NCBI RefSeq assembly: GCF_000719515.1
Contig: NZ_JOGR01000013.1
Span: forward strand, 226,993 to 290,992
Direction: 5' to 3'
DNA length: 64,000 bases
Origin: Glycomyces sp. NRRL B-16210
Lineage (GTDB): Bacteria > Actinomycetota > Actinomycetes > Mycobacteriales > Micromonosporaceae
A model generated the notes under the pieces. That model saw only the letters and a list, made by a program, of their open reading frames with translations, searched no databases and was not told the DNA's origin. The translations under genes were made by a program, and so were the position numbers. Positions 26,184-35,360 of the stretch are shown here, one piece after another (positions within the stretch are counted from its first letter, which is position 1; each line of letters opens with the position of its first letter).

Positions 26184-28388
26184 GTGAACGAGCCGAACCC
26201 GCTTCCCGAAGCGTCCGCCGACGACCTGCCCTTGATCTTGGTCGATCCGTCCTGGGCCTCCGATCGGCCCGCGCCGGCCGTCGGCGTCATCGAAGGGCTT
26301 CGCACCGACGAAGCCGCGCACCTCGTCTGGGCCGAGGGCGAACGCGAGCGCTTCGTCCGCGAATCCGCCGCGTACGACCCGACCGGGCCGGGCGAACCCG
26401 ACTGGGCGAGGCGCGCCGAGGAGCGCCCGGCCTGGGTCGACGGCGCCACGCTCGAACTGATCGCCTACGGCCCCGAATCGATCGCCGAGCCGATCTTCGC
26501 CGCCTGGAACGGTGCGACCAGCGACCGCGACGAGCCGCGCCTGCGGGCGCGGCTCCAGGCCGTCCTGGTCCGCTTCGACACCGCCGCGGCCGCGAAGCTG
26601 ACCGAGACCCTGCGAGGCAACGCCCGTCTCGGCGACCTGTTCGAACCCGTCCGCTCCTTGGACGCGGCCCGGATCGCCGCGTACCGGTTCACGAACTTGA
26701 AGGCCGCCAAGGCGGTCGGCGCCGCCTGGCTCGACCGGCACGGCCCGGCCGCCGCCCAACTGCTGGTGCCCGACACGCTCAGCGACCTGTCGGGGCGGCG
26801 GACCTCCGCCCGACGCGCCCTCCACCACCTGGCCGAACGCCACGGTGAAGCCGCCCTCATCGACGCCGCCGCAACCTACGGACCTGAAGCGGCCCAGGCG
26901 ATCGCGACGCTGCTCGAAACCGACGCCTACGACCTCCGTCCCGAGAAGATCCGCAAGCCCGGCCGCTGGCTCGACCTCGCCGCGCTCCCGCAACTGCGCC
27001 TGCGCGACAAGGACCTCGCGGTCCCGTCCGACTCCATCCCCCACGTCGTCACGCTGCTCGCCCTGCCCGGCTTCGACCGCCCGACCGCCCTCGAAATCCT
27101 CGCCGAGACCTGCGACCCCGCCTCGCTGAGCGAGTTCACCTGGACGCTGTTCGCGAACTGGCTCGACGGCGGATCGCCCAAAGCCGACGACTGGACGCTC
27201 ACCGTGCTGCGGGACCTCGGCGACGACGCCACCGTGGAGCGACTCACCCCGCTCCTGCGCGCCTGGCCCGGCCAGAGCCTCCACCAGCGCGCGGTCGTCG
27301 GCCTCGGCGTGCTCGCCGACATCGGCACCGAGAACGCCCTCCGCGCCCTCCAGGGCATCGCCGAGAAGGTGAAGTACAAGGCGCTCAAAGTCGAAGCGGG
27401 ACGCCACGTCGCGCGCATCGCCCACCGGATGGGGCTCACCGACGACCAGCTCGCCGACCGGCTCCTGCCGGACTTCGGCTTCGACGAGACCTCGGCGCTC
27501 GTCCTCGACTACGGCCCCCGCCGGTTCCGCGTGGTCCTCGACGAGCACCTGAGACCGCAGGTCGCCGACGAGGACGGCAAGCCCCGCAAGAGCCTCCCCA
27601 AGCCCGGCGCGAAGGACGACCCCGACCTCGCCGGTGCTTCCCACAGGCGATTCGCGGACCTGAAGAAGGCGCTGCGCACCGCCGCGGCCGACCAGATCCG
27701 CCGCTACGAGAAGGCCATGGTCAAGGGCCGCATATGGAACCGCGAGGAATTCGAGCGGTCCGTGCTCGGCCACCCGCTGCTGCGCCACCTCGGCTCCCGC
27801 CTGGTCTGGCTCGCCGAGACCGGCTCCGAGACGACCGGCTTCCGCATCGCCGAAGACGGCACCTTCAGCGACGCCCACGAGACGGCCATGACGCTCGCAG
27901 ACGACGCGGCGATCCGCATCGCCCACCCCCTCCACCTGCCACCCGACGACCGCGAGACCTGGGGGAGGATCTTCGCCGACTACGAGATCCTGCAACCGTT
28001 CCCGCAACTCGACCGGCCCGTCATGGCCCTCACCGCCGAAGAACTGTCGACCGGCCTCCTGCCGCGCTTCGAAGGCCACGAGGTCGAAGCCGGCGCCATC
28101 CTCGGACTGGCCGCCCGCGGCTGGGTCCGCTGCCGCCCCCAGGACAACGGCACCGAATGGGGGATCAGCCACCCGTTCCCCGGCGGCGGCCACCTGATCG
28201 TCACCCTCTCCCCGGGCATCCAGATCGGCATGGGCGCGGCCAGCGGACCCCAGGAACTCACCTCGGTGCACCTGTCGAACCTCGAGGAGTACGGCGGCGC
28301 GCCGTCCGGCGGCCACCCCACCGACATCGACCCCGTCACCGCCTCCGAAGCCCTGGCCGCCCTCGACCGCCTGATCCGCACCGAGTAG
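26184..28388 (+). CDS. DUF4132 (YehI/MolR-like) protein 1, short form
   Basis: First of five consecutive DUF4132 paralogs and the only short one (734 residues, others about 1,086-1,116). It begins where the others reach their shared middle segment: LPLILVDPSWASDRP...VIEGL...HLVWAEGERE corresponds to LPPLLTAPPW...VIEGL...LVWAEGERE in paralogs 3 and 4. A helical, HEAT-like repeat region follows, then the DUF4132 domain from about residue 440 (LDYGPRRFRVVLDEHLRP...LPKPGAKDD...FRIAEDGTFSD...DYEILQPF). No signal peptide or membrane segment. Either a natural domain variant or an N-terminal deletion; the frame is intact and it has its own upstream element. Function unknown. Confidence 0.88.
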   Translation: MNEPNPLPEASADDLPLILVDPSWASDRPAPAVGVIEGLRTDEAAHLVWAEGERERFVRESAAYDPTGPGEPDWARRAEERPAWVDGATLELIAYGPESIAEPIFAAWNGATSDRDEPRLRARLQAVLVRFDTAAAAKLTETLRGNARLGDLFEPVRSLDAARIAAYRFTNLKAAKAVGAAWLDRHGPAAAQLLVPDTLSDLSGRRTSARRALHHLAERHGEAALIDAAATYGPEAAQAIATLLETDAYDLRPEKIRKPGRWLDLAALPQLRLRDKDLAVPSDSIPHVVTLLALPGFDRPTALEILAETCDPASLSEFTWTLFANWLDGGSPKADDWTLTVLRDLGDDATVERLTPLLRAWPGQSLHQRAVVGLGVLADIGTENALRALQGIAEKVKYKALKVEAGRHVARIAHRMGLTDDQLADRLLPDFGFDETSALVLDYGPRRFRVVLDEHLRPQVADEDGKPRKSLPKPGAKDDPDLAGASHRRFADLKKALRTAAADQIRRYEKAMVKGRIWNREEFERSVLGHPLLRHLGSRLVWLAETGSETTGFRIAEDGTFSDAHETAMTLADDAAIRIAHPLHLPPDDRETWGRIFADYEILQPFPQLDRPVMALTAEELSTGLLPRFEGHEVEAGAILGLAARGWVRCRPQDNGTEWGISHPFPGGGHLIVTLSPGIQIGMGAASGPQELTSVHLSNLEEYGGAPSGGHPTDIDPVTASEALAALDRLIRTE

Positions 28389-28408
28389 GACTTTCGAACA
28401 CCCCGGCC

Positions 28409-28429
28409 GTCGCACCCGAGGCCTATCCT
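28409..28429 (+). promoter_or_regulatory. GTCGCA-N7-CCTAT element before DUF4132 gene 2
   Basis: GTCGCA (28409-28414), seven bases, CC, then -10-like TATCCT (28424-28429), 57 bases before the ATG. Confidence 0.55.
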
Positions 28430-28486
28430 CGTCGACATCCCGGCCGCACCGAGCCGCGCCCCGAAATATATCCACTAAGGACATTT

Positions 28487-31400
28487 ATGACTGAAACCGT
28501 TGCACCCCAAGAAGACCGGCTCCAACTTCCCGCCGCCTGGACCTCCCGCCTCCTGCCCCGGCGCGGCAAGCGCAACGGCAAGCCCGTCGTGCTCGACCCC
28601 GGCGCACCGGCACTGCGGCGCCAGAAGATCGCCGCCCGCACCGGCAGACTCCGCGCCGCCCTGGACCTGCCCGAGAACGCCGAATACGCCGCCGCCGGCA
28701 ACGCCTTCCTCGACGGCAAGGCCGACCCGGCCGGCGCCGCCGCCGTGGCCGCGCTGAGCGCCGCCGAGGACCGCCGCTCCGACAACACCTCCTGCCTGCG
28801 ACCCGACCTCGACCTCTGGATCCAGGAGTACGGCCTCCCGTTCGCCTTCGCCGCCGCCGTCGAACGGCTCCCCGTCTACTCCAGCACCGACGAGCACCGC
28901 GTCGCCGGCGCCATCGCCGAGCGGGTCATCCGGCCCTACGCCCTCGACTACCCCTACCTGCTCATGAACGAACTGCGCGACGGCGGCATCACGGCCCTCC
29001 GCTCGCTGCTGGCCGACCTCCCCGACGACGAGTACGCCGCCGTCCTCGCCGAAGTCGCCGGCCACCGCGACACCGGCCCCAAGCGGCTCGTGGCCGCCCT
29101 CCTCTTCCCCGACCAGACCGCCTGGGTCCTGGAGGCCTGCACCGACTACGCCGCCGCCCGCACCTTCGGCTGGTCCGACATCCTCATCATGCACACCCTC
29201 AGCGAACCCGCACAGCTCGCCGCCGCCGGCCTCAACGACGTCAGCGGCTACTACACCGACGCCGCGACCGTCGCCGCACTCGTCGACGGCCTCGGCACCG
29301 ACGCGCTGCCCGTCCTCGCCGCGACCCTCGACACCTCGGACCTGACCAGCGAACTCAGGAAACTCGTGCTCCGCGCCATCAGCCTCCTCCCCAGCGACGA
29401 CGCCGTCGAGTACCTGCTGCGACACCTCGACCGACCCCACGTCTTCGAGCCGGCCTCCGACGCCGCCGCCCGGTTCCCCGTCCGGACCCTCCGCGCCGCC
29501 CTGCGCCTCACCGAGACCGCCCCCGCCGGACTGCGGCCGGTCCTCACCGCCATCGCCGTGATCGCCGAACCCCAAGGGCGCGAACACCTCTCCGACGACG
29601 AACGCGCGACGCTCGACGCGCTCCTGACCGAGACCGTCCGCGTCCCCGAGGCCACCGCCGAGGAACTGCCGCAACTCCTCGTCGCCCCGCCCTGGACCCT
29701 CAAGCGCCCCAACGCCAAACCCGTCGTCATCGACGGCCTCCGCCCGCCTTCCGAAACGCACCTCCTCTGGGCCCCGGGCGAACAGCGGGAATGGTCCGAA
29801 CTCTGGGGCTACTACTCCTACGACGAGGCCTACTGGGACCGGTACTTCGCCGAGGAGACGCCCCGGCACAACGACTGGCGCTACACCCAGTTCATGGCCT
29901 ACGGACCGCACGAGAAGGCCGCCGAGCACCTCAAGGACTGGATCGACAACGACGGAAGAGTCGTCACGGGCGCCCTCGGCCAGCGCCTCCTCGCGCGCTT
30001 CGGCGAACCCGTGATCGACCGGCTCCTCGACGGCGTGGCCAAGGACGCGACCTCCCAGGACCTGCCCGGACCGATCCTCAACACCGCCGCCGCCCGCATC
30101 GCCGCCGAACGGCTCGACCGCCTCAAATCCACCCGGCTCAGCGCCGCCGAGTGGTTCGAGCGGCACGGCCTCGACACCGTCGCGCACCTCGTGCCCGACG
30201 CGCTCGGCGCCGACAAGAAGCGCCGCCGGTACGCCGAGACCGCGCTGGCGCACCTGTCGATCCGTCATGGGCAGGAGGCGATCGTCGCCCGGGCGGAGCA
30301 GTTCGGTCCCGAGGCCGCTGCCGCGATCGGCCTCGTGGTCGGCGGCGACCCGCTGACGCCGCGCGGCGTCAAGGTCCCCAAGCCCGCGGCGTGGGCCTCC
30401 CCGGTGATGCTCCCGCAGGTGCTCCTCGCCGGCGGCGAGCGGGCGCTCCCGGCCGAGTCGATCCCGCACCTGATCACGGTGCTGGCCTTGGCGACTCCCG
30501 ACTACCCTTACGCGGGGCTCGACGTCGTGGCCGAGACCTGCGACCGGGCCTCGCTGTCGCGCTTCGGCAAGGCCCTGTTCGAGCAGTGGCTCGCGGTCGG
30601 CGCGCCCCCGAAGGACGGGTGGGCGCTGACGCAGCTCGCCCACTTCGCCGAGGACGAGACGGTGTGGATGCTCGCCCCGAAGGTCCGCGAATGGCCCGGC
30701 CAGTCCCAGCACAAGCGGGCCGTCACCGGCCTGGAGGTGCTCGGCGCTATCGGTTCCGAAGAGGCCCTGCGGGCCATCCAGGGGATTGCCGACAAGGTGA
30801 AGTTCAAGGCGCTCAAGGAAGAGGCCTCGCGCCAGATCCAGGGGATCGCCCAAGGGCTCGGTTTGAGCCGCGAGCAGCTCGCCGACCGGCTCGTGCCGGA
30901 CTTCGGGCTCGGCGAGGACGCCGCGCTGACCCTCGACTACGGTCCGCGCAGCTTCACCGTCGCCTTCGACGAGCACCTCAAGCCCTTCGTGGTCGACGAC
31001 ACCGGCAAGGCCCGCAAGGCCCTGCCCAAACCCGGGGCGAAGGACGACCCGGAGCTGGCCGAGGCCTCCTACAAGCGCTTCGGCGCGTTGAAGAAGGAGC
31101 TGCGCAACGTCGCGGCCGACCAGGTCGGGCGACTCGAATCCGCTATGGTCGGCGCCCGCACCTGGAGCGTCGAGGAGTTCCGGCGGTTCTTCGCCGACCA
31201 CGCGCTCACCCGCCACCTCGCCCGGCGCCTGGTCTGGCTCGCCGAGGACGGCGACGCCCGGTTCGGCTTCCGCATCGCCGAGGACGGCACCTTCAGCGAC
31301 GTCGAGGACGACGCCCTCGACCTCCCCGAGAACGCGACCATCCGCGTGGCCCACCCGGTCCACCTGGAGCGCGAGGAGGTCGAGGCCTGGGCCGAAGTCC

Positions 31401-31825
31401 TCGCCGACTACGAGATCCTCCAGCCGTTCGACCAGCTCACCCGGCCGATCATGACCTTCACCGAGGAGGAGCTCGCCACCGGTCACCTGACCCGCTTCGA
31501 GGGCGTCACGGTCGACGTCGGCCGCATCCTCGGCATGGCCAAACGCGGCTGGCGGCGCGCCGCCCCCGAGGACGCCGGGATGGAGCCGGGATTCTCGTAC
31601 GAGCTGCCCGGCGGCGGCTACGTCATGGTCGGGCTGGAGCCGGGCATCTACGCCGGAGCGGTCGCCGAGTTCCCCGAACAGAAGCTCGAGAGCGTGCGCC
31701 TCACCGAGCGCGAGACGTACTGGGCGCCGCGCAAGGACGAACAGGATTGGCGGGACAAGGCGATCGACCCGGTGACCGCCTCCGAAGTGCTCGCCGCGCT
31801 CACCCGCCTGACCAGTGCCTCCTGA
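28487..31825 (+). CDS. DUF4132 (YehI/MolR-like) protein 2
   Basis: Full-length paralog of 1,112 residues. The start MTETVAPQEDRLQLPAAW is shared in pattern with paralogs 3-5 (MTE-x-x-A-x-x-ED...LLPRRG); AAGGA at 28477-28481 supports ATG 28487. About 380 N-terminal residues of helical, alanine-rich repeats are absent from paralog 1. The middle segment follows (LVWAEGERE-type WAPGEQREW), then HEAT-like repeats and the DUF4132 domain from about residue 815 to the end. A 61-base stretch (30669-30729) is identical to paralog 4. Known homologs include E. coli YehI (once called MolR); their biochemical activity is not established. Cytoplasmic by absence of signals. Confidence 0.9.
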   Translation: MTETVAPQEDRLQLPAAWTSRLLPRRGKRNGKPVVLDPGAPALRRQKIAARTGRLRAALDLPENAEYAAAGNAFLDGKADPAGAAAVAALSAAEDRRSDNTSCLRPDLDLWIQEYGLPFAFAAAVERLPVYSSTDEHRVAGAIAERVIRPYALDYPYLLMNELRDGGITALRSLLADLPDDEYAAVLAEVAGHRDTGPKRLVAALLFPDQTAWVLEACTDYAAARTFGWSDILIMHTLSEPAQLAAAGLNDVSGYYTDAATVAALVDGLGTDALPVLAATLDTSDLTSELRKLVLRAISLLPSDDAVEYLLRHLDRPHVFEPASDAAARFPVRTLRAALRLTETAPAGLRPVLTAIAVIAEPQGREHLSDDERATLDALLTETVRVPEATAEELPQLLVAPPWTLKRPNAKPVVIDGLRPPSETHLLWAPGEQREWSELWGYYSYDEAYWDRYFAEETPRHNDWRYTQFMAYGPHEKAAEHLKDWIDNDGRVVTGALGQRLLARFGEPVIDRLLDGVAKDATSQDLPGPILNTAAARIAAERLDRLKSTRLSAAEWFERHGLDTVAHLVPDALGADKKRRRYAETALAHLSIRHGQEAIVARAEQFGPEAAAAIGLVVGGDPLTPRGVKVPKPAAWASPVMLPQVLLAGGERALPAESIPHLITVLALATPDYPYAGLDVVAETCDRASLSRFGKALFEQWLAVGAPPKDGWALTQLAHFAEDETVWMLAPKVREWPGQSQHKRAVTGLEVLGAIGSEEALRAIQGIADKVKFKALKEEASRQIQGIAQGLGLSREQLADRLVPDFGLGEDAALTLDYGPRSFTVAFDEHLKPFVVDDTGKARKALPKPGAKDDPELAEASYKRFGALKKELRNVAADQVGRLESAMVGARTWSVEEFRRFFADHALTRHLARRLVWLAEDGDARFGFRIAEDGTFSDVEDDALDLPENATIRVAHPVHLEREEVEAWAEVLADYEILQPFDQLTRPIMTFTEEELATGHLTRFEGVTVDVGRILGMAKRGWRRAAPEDAGMEPGFSYELPGGGYVMVGLEPGIYAGAVAEFPEQKLESVRLTERETYWAPRKDEQDWRDKAIDPVTASEVLAALTRLTSAS

Positions 31826-31848
31826 CCATGGCCTCGTAAACCCGGCCT

Positions 31849-31869
31849 TTCGCACACGGCCCCTCGACC
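31849..31869 (+). promoter_or_regulatory. weak version of the shared element before DUF4132 gene 3
   Basis: TTCGCA (31849-31854), seven bases, CC, then TCGACC instead of a TAT-type hexamer: the degenerate member of the set. It may have lost promoter function, leaving gene 3 to read-through from gene 2, 105 bases upstream. Confidence 0.35.
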
Positions 31870-31930
31870 CCTGACGACCCCCGCGGCCGGGGGCGGCGCA
31901 CCGCCGCCCCCGGCCCCACGAGAGGTGATG

Positions 31931-34900
31931 ATGACCGAACACCCCGCGCCCCGAGAGGACCGCATCGTCTTCCCGACCGCCTGGGCGTCACGGCTGCTGC
32001 CGCGGCGCGGCACCCGCCCCGGCAGGCCCATGGTCCTCGACCCCGAGGCCCCGGCGCGGCTCCGGAAGGAACTGGAGTCCCACCGGTCCTTCCTCGACGA
32101 GATCCTCCTGATGCGCAAGAACCGCAAGCACGCCTCGGTCGTGCGCGCCCACCTCGACGGCCGGCCCGACCCGCGCGGCGCCGCCGCGGTCTCGACGTTC
32201 CTGCGCAACGCCGGGCCGCACGAGGCCGACTGGTGGGGCCGGCTCGAACTGCACGCCTGGGTCCAGGAGCACGGCCTGGCCTGGACCGTGCGAGCCTGCA
32301 TCGAGCGCTGCGCCGTCCAACTGCGCGGTTACCCGCGCCCCGGCAACCGCCGGGGCCCGCTGGGGGACTACGTGCTCGTCCCGCTCTACATGTACGACGC
32401 GCCGACCCTCAACGCCGAGCTCGACTCCGGCGCGGTCGCCGAGCTGCGCGGGCTCCTGGCCGCCGCGAGCGATGAGGAGTACGCCGAGGCCGTCGCCGCG
32501 GCGGCCGGGCACCGCGACACCGTCGCCAAGCGCCTCGCGGCCACGCTCTTCCTGCCCGGCCAGGCCGACTGGGCCTTCGCGACCTGCACCGAGTACCGCA
32601 CCGAACGCCGAAGCGCCGCGACCGACCGCATCATCGCGCACTCGGTGAGCGGCGGGGCGCACCTGGAGGCCGCCGGGATCACCGGCCTCGACGAGTACCA
32701 TGTGGACATCGAGTCGACGGCGGCGCTGGTCGACTCGGCCGGGGCCGCGAGCCTGCCGATCCTCACCGCGACCCTCGACGAACCCCGTCACATGAGCGCC
32801 GACACGAAACGGCTGCTGCTCAAGGCCGTCGCCATGATTCCGAGCGACGAGGCCGCCGCCTACCTCGCGAACCGCCTCGACCGGCCCCACGTCTTCGACT
32901 GCGCGGTCGACGCCGCCGCGCGCTACCCCTCGCGGATGGCCAGGGCCCTGACCGCCGCCGACGCGACCGACGCGGCCAAACGCGCCCGGCTCGCGGCGGT
33001 CGCCGCCGTCATCGACCAGAGCGGCCGGCTCGACGCCGCCGAACGCGCCGCGCTCGACGCCCTGACCGCCGCCGCCCGGCCCGTGCCCGAGGCCGACCCG
33101 GCCGACCTCCCGCCCCTGCTCACGGCCCCGCCGTGGGTCCGCAAGCGCGCCAAGGCCAAAGGCCCGGTCATCGAAGGCCTCGAACCGATCGGCGAGCCGC
33201 GCCTGGTCTGGGCCGAAGGCGAGCGGGAGGCCTGGAGCGAGGAGTTCGCCCGGGAGTACGAGCGCGACGCCGACGCGGTCCGCTGGAAGCGCCAGCTCCT
33301 TCGCCGGCCCACCGGCAGCCGCAGATGGCTCGACACCCTGATCGCCTTCGGTCCGAAGGACATCGCCGCGACCGCGCTCGAGGAGTGGAACGCCTCGGAC
33401 TGGGACCCGATGGGCTACATCGTCCGAAGCGCCCTCACCCGTTTCGGTGCGGCCGTGATCGACAAGGCCGTGGACGCCGCCGCGGCGGACGGCTCGGACT
33501 GGACCGTGCTCGGCCCGGTCCTCAGCGCCTCCGCGGCCCGCCTCGCCGCCGACCGGTTGGCGCGCTTGAAATCCGTGCGCGCCGCCGCCGTCGCCTGGTT
33601 CGACCGCCACGGCCTCGACGCCGCGGTGCTCCTCGTCCCCGACGCCCTCGGGAAGGACCGCAAGGCCCGCACCTCCGCCGAGGCCGCGCTCGGGCACCTC
33701 ACCTTGAACCACGGGGCCGAAGCCGTCGCCGCCGGCGCCGAACCCTATGGGCCCGAAGCGGTCCAGGCGCTCACGGACCTCCTCGCGGGCGACCCGTTGG
33801 AGCCGCGCGGGGTCAAAGTCCCCAAGCCCGGCTCGTGGGCCTCGCCGCCGATGTTCCCGCAGCTGCTCCTCAAAGGACGCGAGCGGGCCCTCCCGGCCGA
33901 GTCCGTGCGCCACCTCCTCACCGTGCTGGCCCTGGCGACCCCGGACCACCGGTACGCCGGACTGGAAGTCGTCGCCGAGACCTGCGACCGGGCCTCACTG
34001 GCCCGCTTCAGCAGGGCCGTGTTCGAGCAGTGGCTCACCGTCGGCGCGCCCCCGAAGGACGGGTGGGCGCTCACGCAGCTCGCCCACTTCGCCGAGGACG
34101 AGACGGTGTGGGCCCTCACCCCGCACCTGCGCGCGTGGCCGGGGGAGGGCCAGCACAAGCGGGCCGTCACCGGTCTCGGCGTGCTCGGCGCGATCGGCAC
34201 CGAAGAGGCCCTGCGCGCCATCCAGGGCATCGCCGACAAGGTGCGGTTCGAAGCGCTCAAGCACGAGGCCACCAGGCAGATCGACGCCGTCGCCGCCGGT
34301 CTCGGCCTGGACCGCGACCAGCTCGCCGACCGGCTCGTGCCCGAGTTCGGGCTCGGCGACGAGCGGGCCCTCGTCCTCGACTACGGCCCGCGCCGCTTCA
34401 CCGTCGCCTTCGACGAGCACCTCAAGCCCTACGCGATCGATGCCAGCGGCAAGCCCCGCAAGACCTTGCCGCGGCCCGCCGCGAAGGACGACCCGGTCCT
34501 CGCCGAGGAGTCCTACAAGCGCTTCGGCGCCTTGAGGAAGGAACTGCGCAACGTCGCGGCCGAGCAGATCGCGCGCCTCGAAGTGGCGATGGTCCGCGGC
34601 CGCACCTGGAGGCCCGAGGAGTTCCGCCGGTTCTTCGTCGACCACGCCCTCACCGGGCACCTCGCCCGCCGCCTCGTGTGGCTCGCCGAGACCGGCGGGA
34701 CCCGGACCGGGTTCCGCATCGCCGAGGACGGCACCTACAGCGACATCGAGGACGAGACCCGCGCCCTTCCCTCGGACGCCGTGATCCGCGTGGCCCACCC
34801 GGCCCTCCTCGGCGCCGAGGTCGGCGCCTGGGCCGAAGTCCTCGCCGACTACGAGATCCTGCAACCGTTCGACCAGCTCTCCCGCCCCGTCTTCGCCTTC

Positions 34901-35266
34901 ACCGCCGAAGAACTCGCCACCGGCCGCCTCACCCGCTTCGAAGGGCCCACGGTCGACGTGGGCCGCCTCATCGGCATGACCCGCGGCGGCTGGCGGCGCG
35001 CCGCCCCCGAAGACGGCGGCATGAGCCCCGGCATCGCCTACCCGCTGCCCGGCGGCGGCTACCTCACCGTCGCGGTTGAGCCGGGCATCTACGCCGGGTA
35101 CGCCTCGGAGTTCCCCGACCAGACCGTCCGCGGCGTCCTCCTCGACCACACCGAGACCTACGACGTGGCAGGCGCCGATCCCGAACGCGAACGGCCCGAA
35201 CGCATCGACCCCGTCACCGCCTCCGAGGCGCTCGCCGCCCTCGCGCGGCTCACCGGCGCCTCCTGA
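31931..35266 (+). CDS. DUF4132 (YehI/MolR-like) protein 3
   Basis: Full-length paralog of 1,111 residues. Three stacked starts exist (GTG 31925, ATG 31928, ATG 31931); the last is chosen because it gives MTEHPAPREDRIVFPTAW, the pattern of its paralogs. Layout: N-terminal helical region (about 1-380), the LPPLLTAPPWVRKR...LVWAEGERE linker, HEAT-like repeats with near-identical sentences such as HLLTVLALATPDHRYAGLEVVAETCDRASL, and the DUF4132 domain from about 815. No catalytic motif is obvious. It shares long blocks with paralogs 2 and 4, consistent with recent duplication. Confidence 0.9.
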   Translation: MTEHPAPREDRIVFPTAWASRLLPRRGTRPGRPMVLDPEAPARLRKELESHRSFLDEILLMRKNRKHASVVRAHLDGRPDPRGAAAVSTFLRNAGPHEADWWGRLELHAWVQEHGLAWTVRACIERCAVQLRGYPRPGNRRGPLGDYVLVPLYMYDAPTLNAELDSGAVAELRGLLAAASDEEYAEAVAAAAGHRDTVAKRLAATLFLPGQADWAFATCTEYRTERRSAATDRIIAHSVSGGAHLEAAGITGLDEYHVDIESTAALVDSAGAASLPILTATLDEPRHMSADTKRLLLKAVAMIPSDEAAAYLANRLDRPHVFDCAVDAAARYPSRMARALTAADATDAAKRARLAAVAAVIDQSGRLDAAERAALDALTAAARPVPEADPADLPPLLTAPPWVRKRAKAKGPVIEGLEPIGEPRLVWAEGEREAWSEEFAREYERDADAVRWKRQLLRRPTGSRRWLDTLIAFGPKDIAATALEEWNASDWDPMGYIVRSALTRFGAAVIDKAVDAAAADGSDWTVLGPVLSASAARLAADRLARLKSVRAAAVAWFDRHGLDAAVLLVPDALGKDRKARTSAEAALGHLTLNHGAEAVAAGAEPYGPEAVQALTDLLAGDPLEPRGVKVPKPGSWASPPMFPQLLLKGRERALPAESVRHLLTVLALATPDHRYAGLEVVAETCDRASLARFSRAVFEQWLTVGAPPKDGWALTQLAHFAEDETVWALTPHLRAWPGEGQHKRAVTGLGVLGAIGTEEALRAIQGIADKVRFEALKHEATRQIDAVAAGLGLDRDQLADRLVPEFGLGDERALVLDYGPRRFTVAFDEHLKPYAIDASGKPRKTLPRPAAKDDPVLAEESYKRFGALRKELRNVAAEQIARLEVAMVRGRTWRPEEFRRFFVDHALTGHLARRLVWLAETGGTRTGFRIAEDGTYSDIEDETRALPSDAVIRVAHPALLGAEVGAWAEVLADYEILQPFDQLSRPVFAFTAEELATGRLTRFEGPTVDVGRLIGMTRGGWRRAAPEDGGMSPGIAYPLPGGGYLTVAVEPGIYAGYASEFPDQTVRGVLLDHTETYDVAGADPERERPERIDPVTASEALAALARLTGAS

Positions 35267-35303
35267 CCGCCGCCTCCACCTGAACCGTCCGCCACCAGGG
35301 GAT

Positions 35304-35324
35304 GTCGTACGCGGGGCCTATGCT
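35304..35324 (+). promoter_or_regulatory. GTCGTA-N7-CCTAT element before DUF4132 gene 4
   Basis: GTCGTA (35304-35309), CGCGGGG, CC, then -10-like TATGCT (35319-35324), 36 bases before the ATG. Confidence 0.55.
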
Positions 35325-35360
35325 CGACGGCGACCGCCCCGGCCCTTCAGAAAGCAGCCG

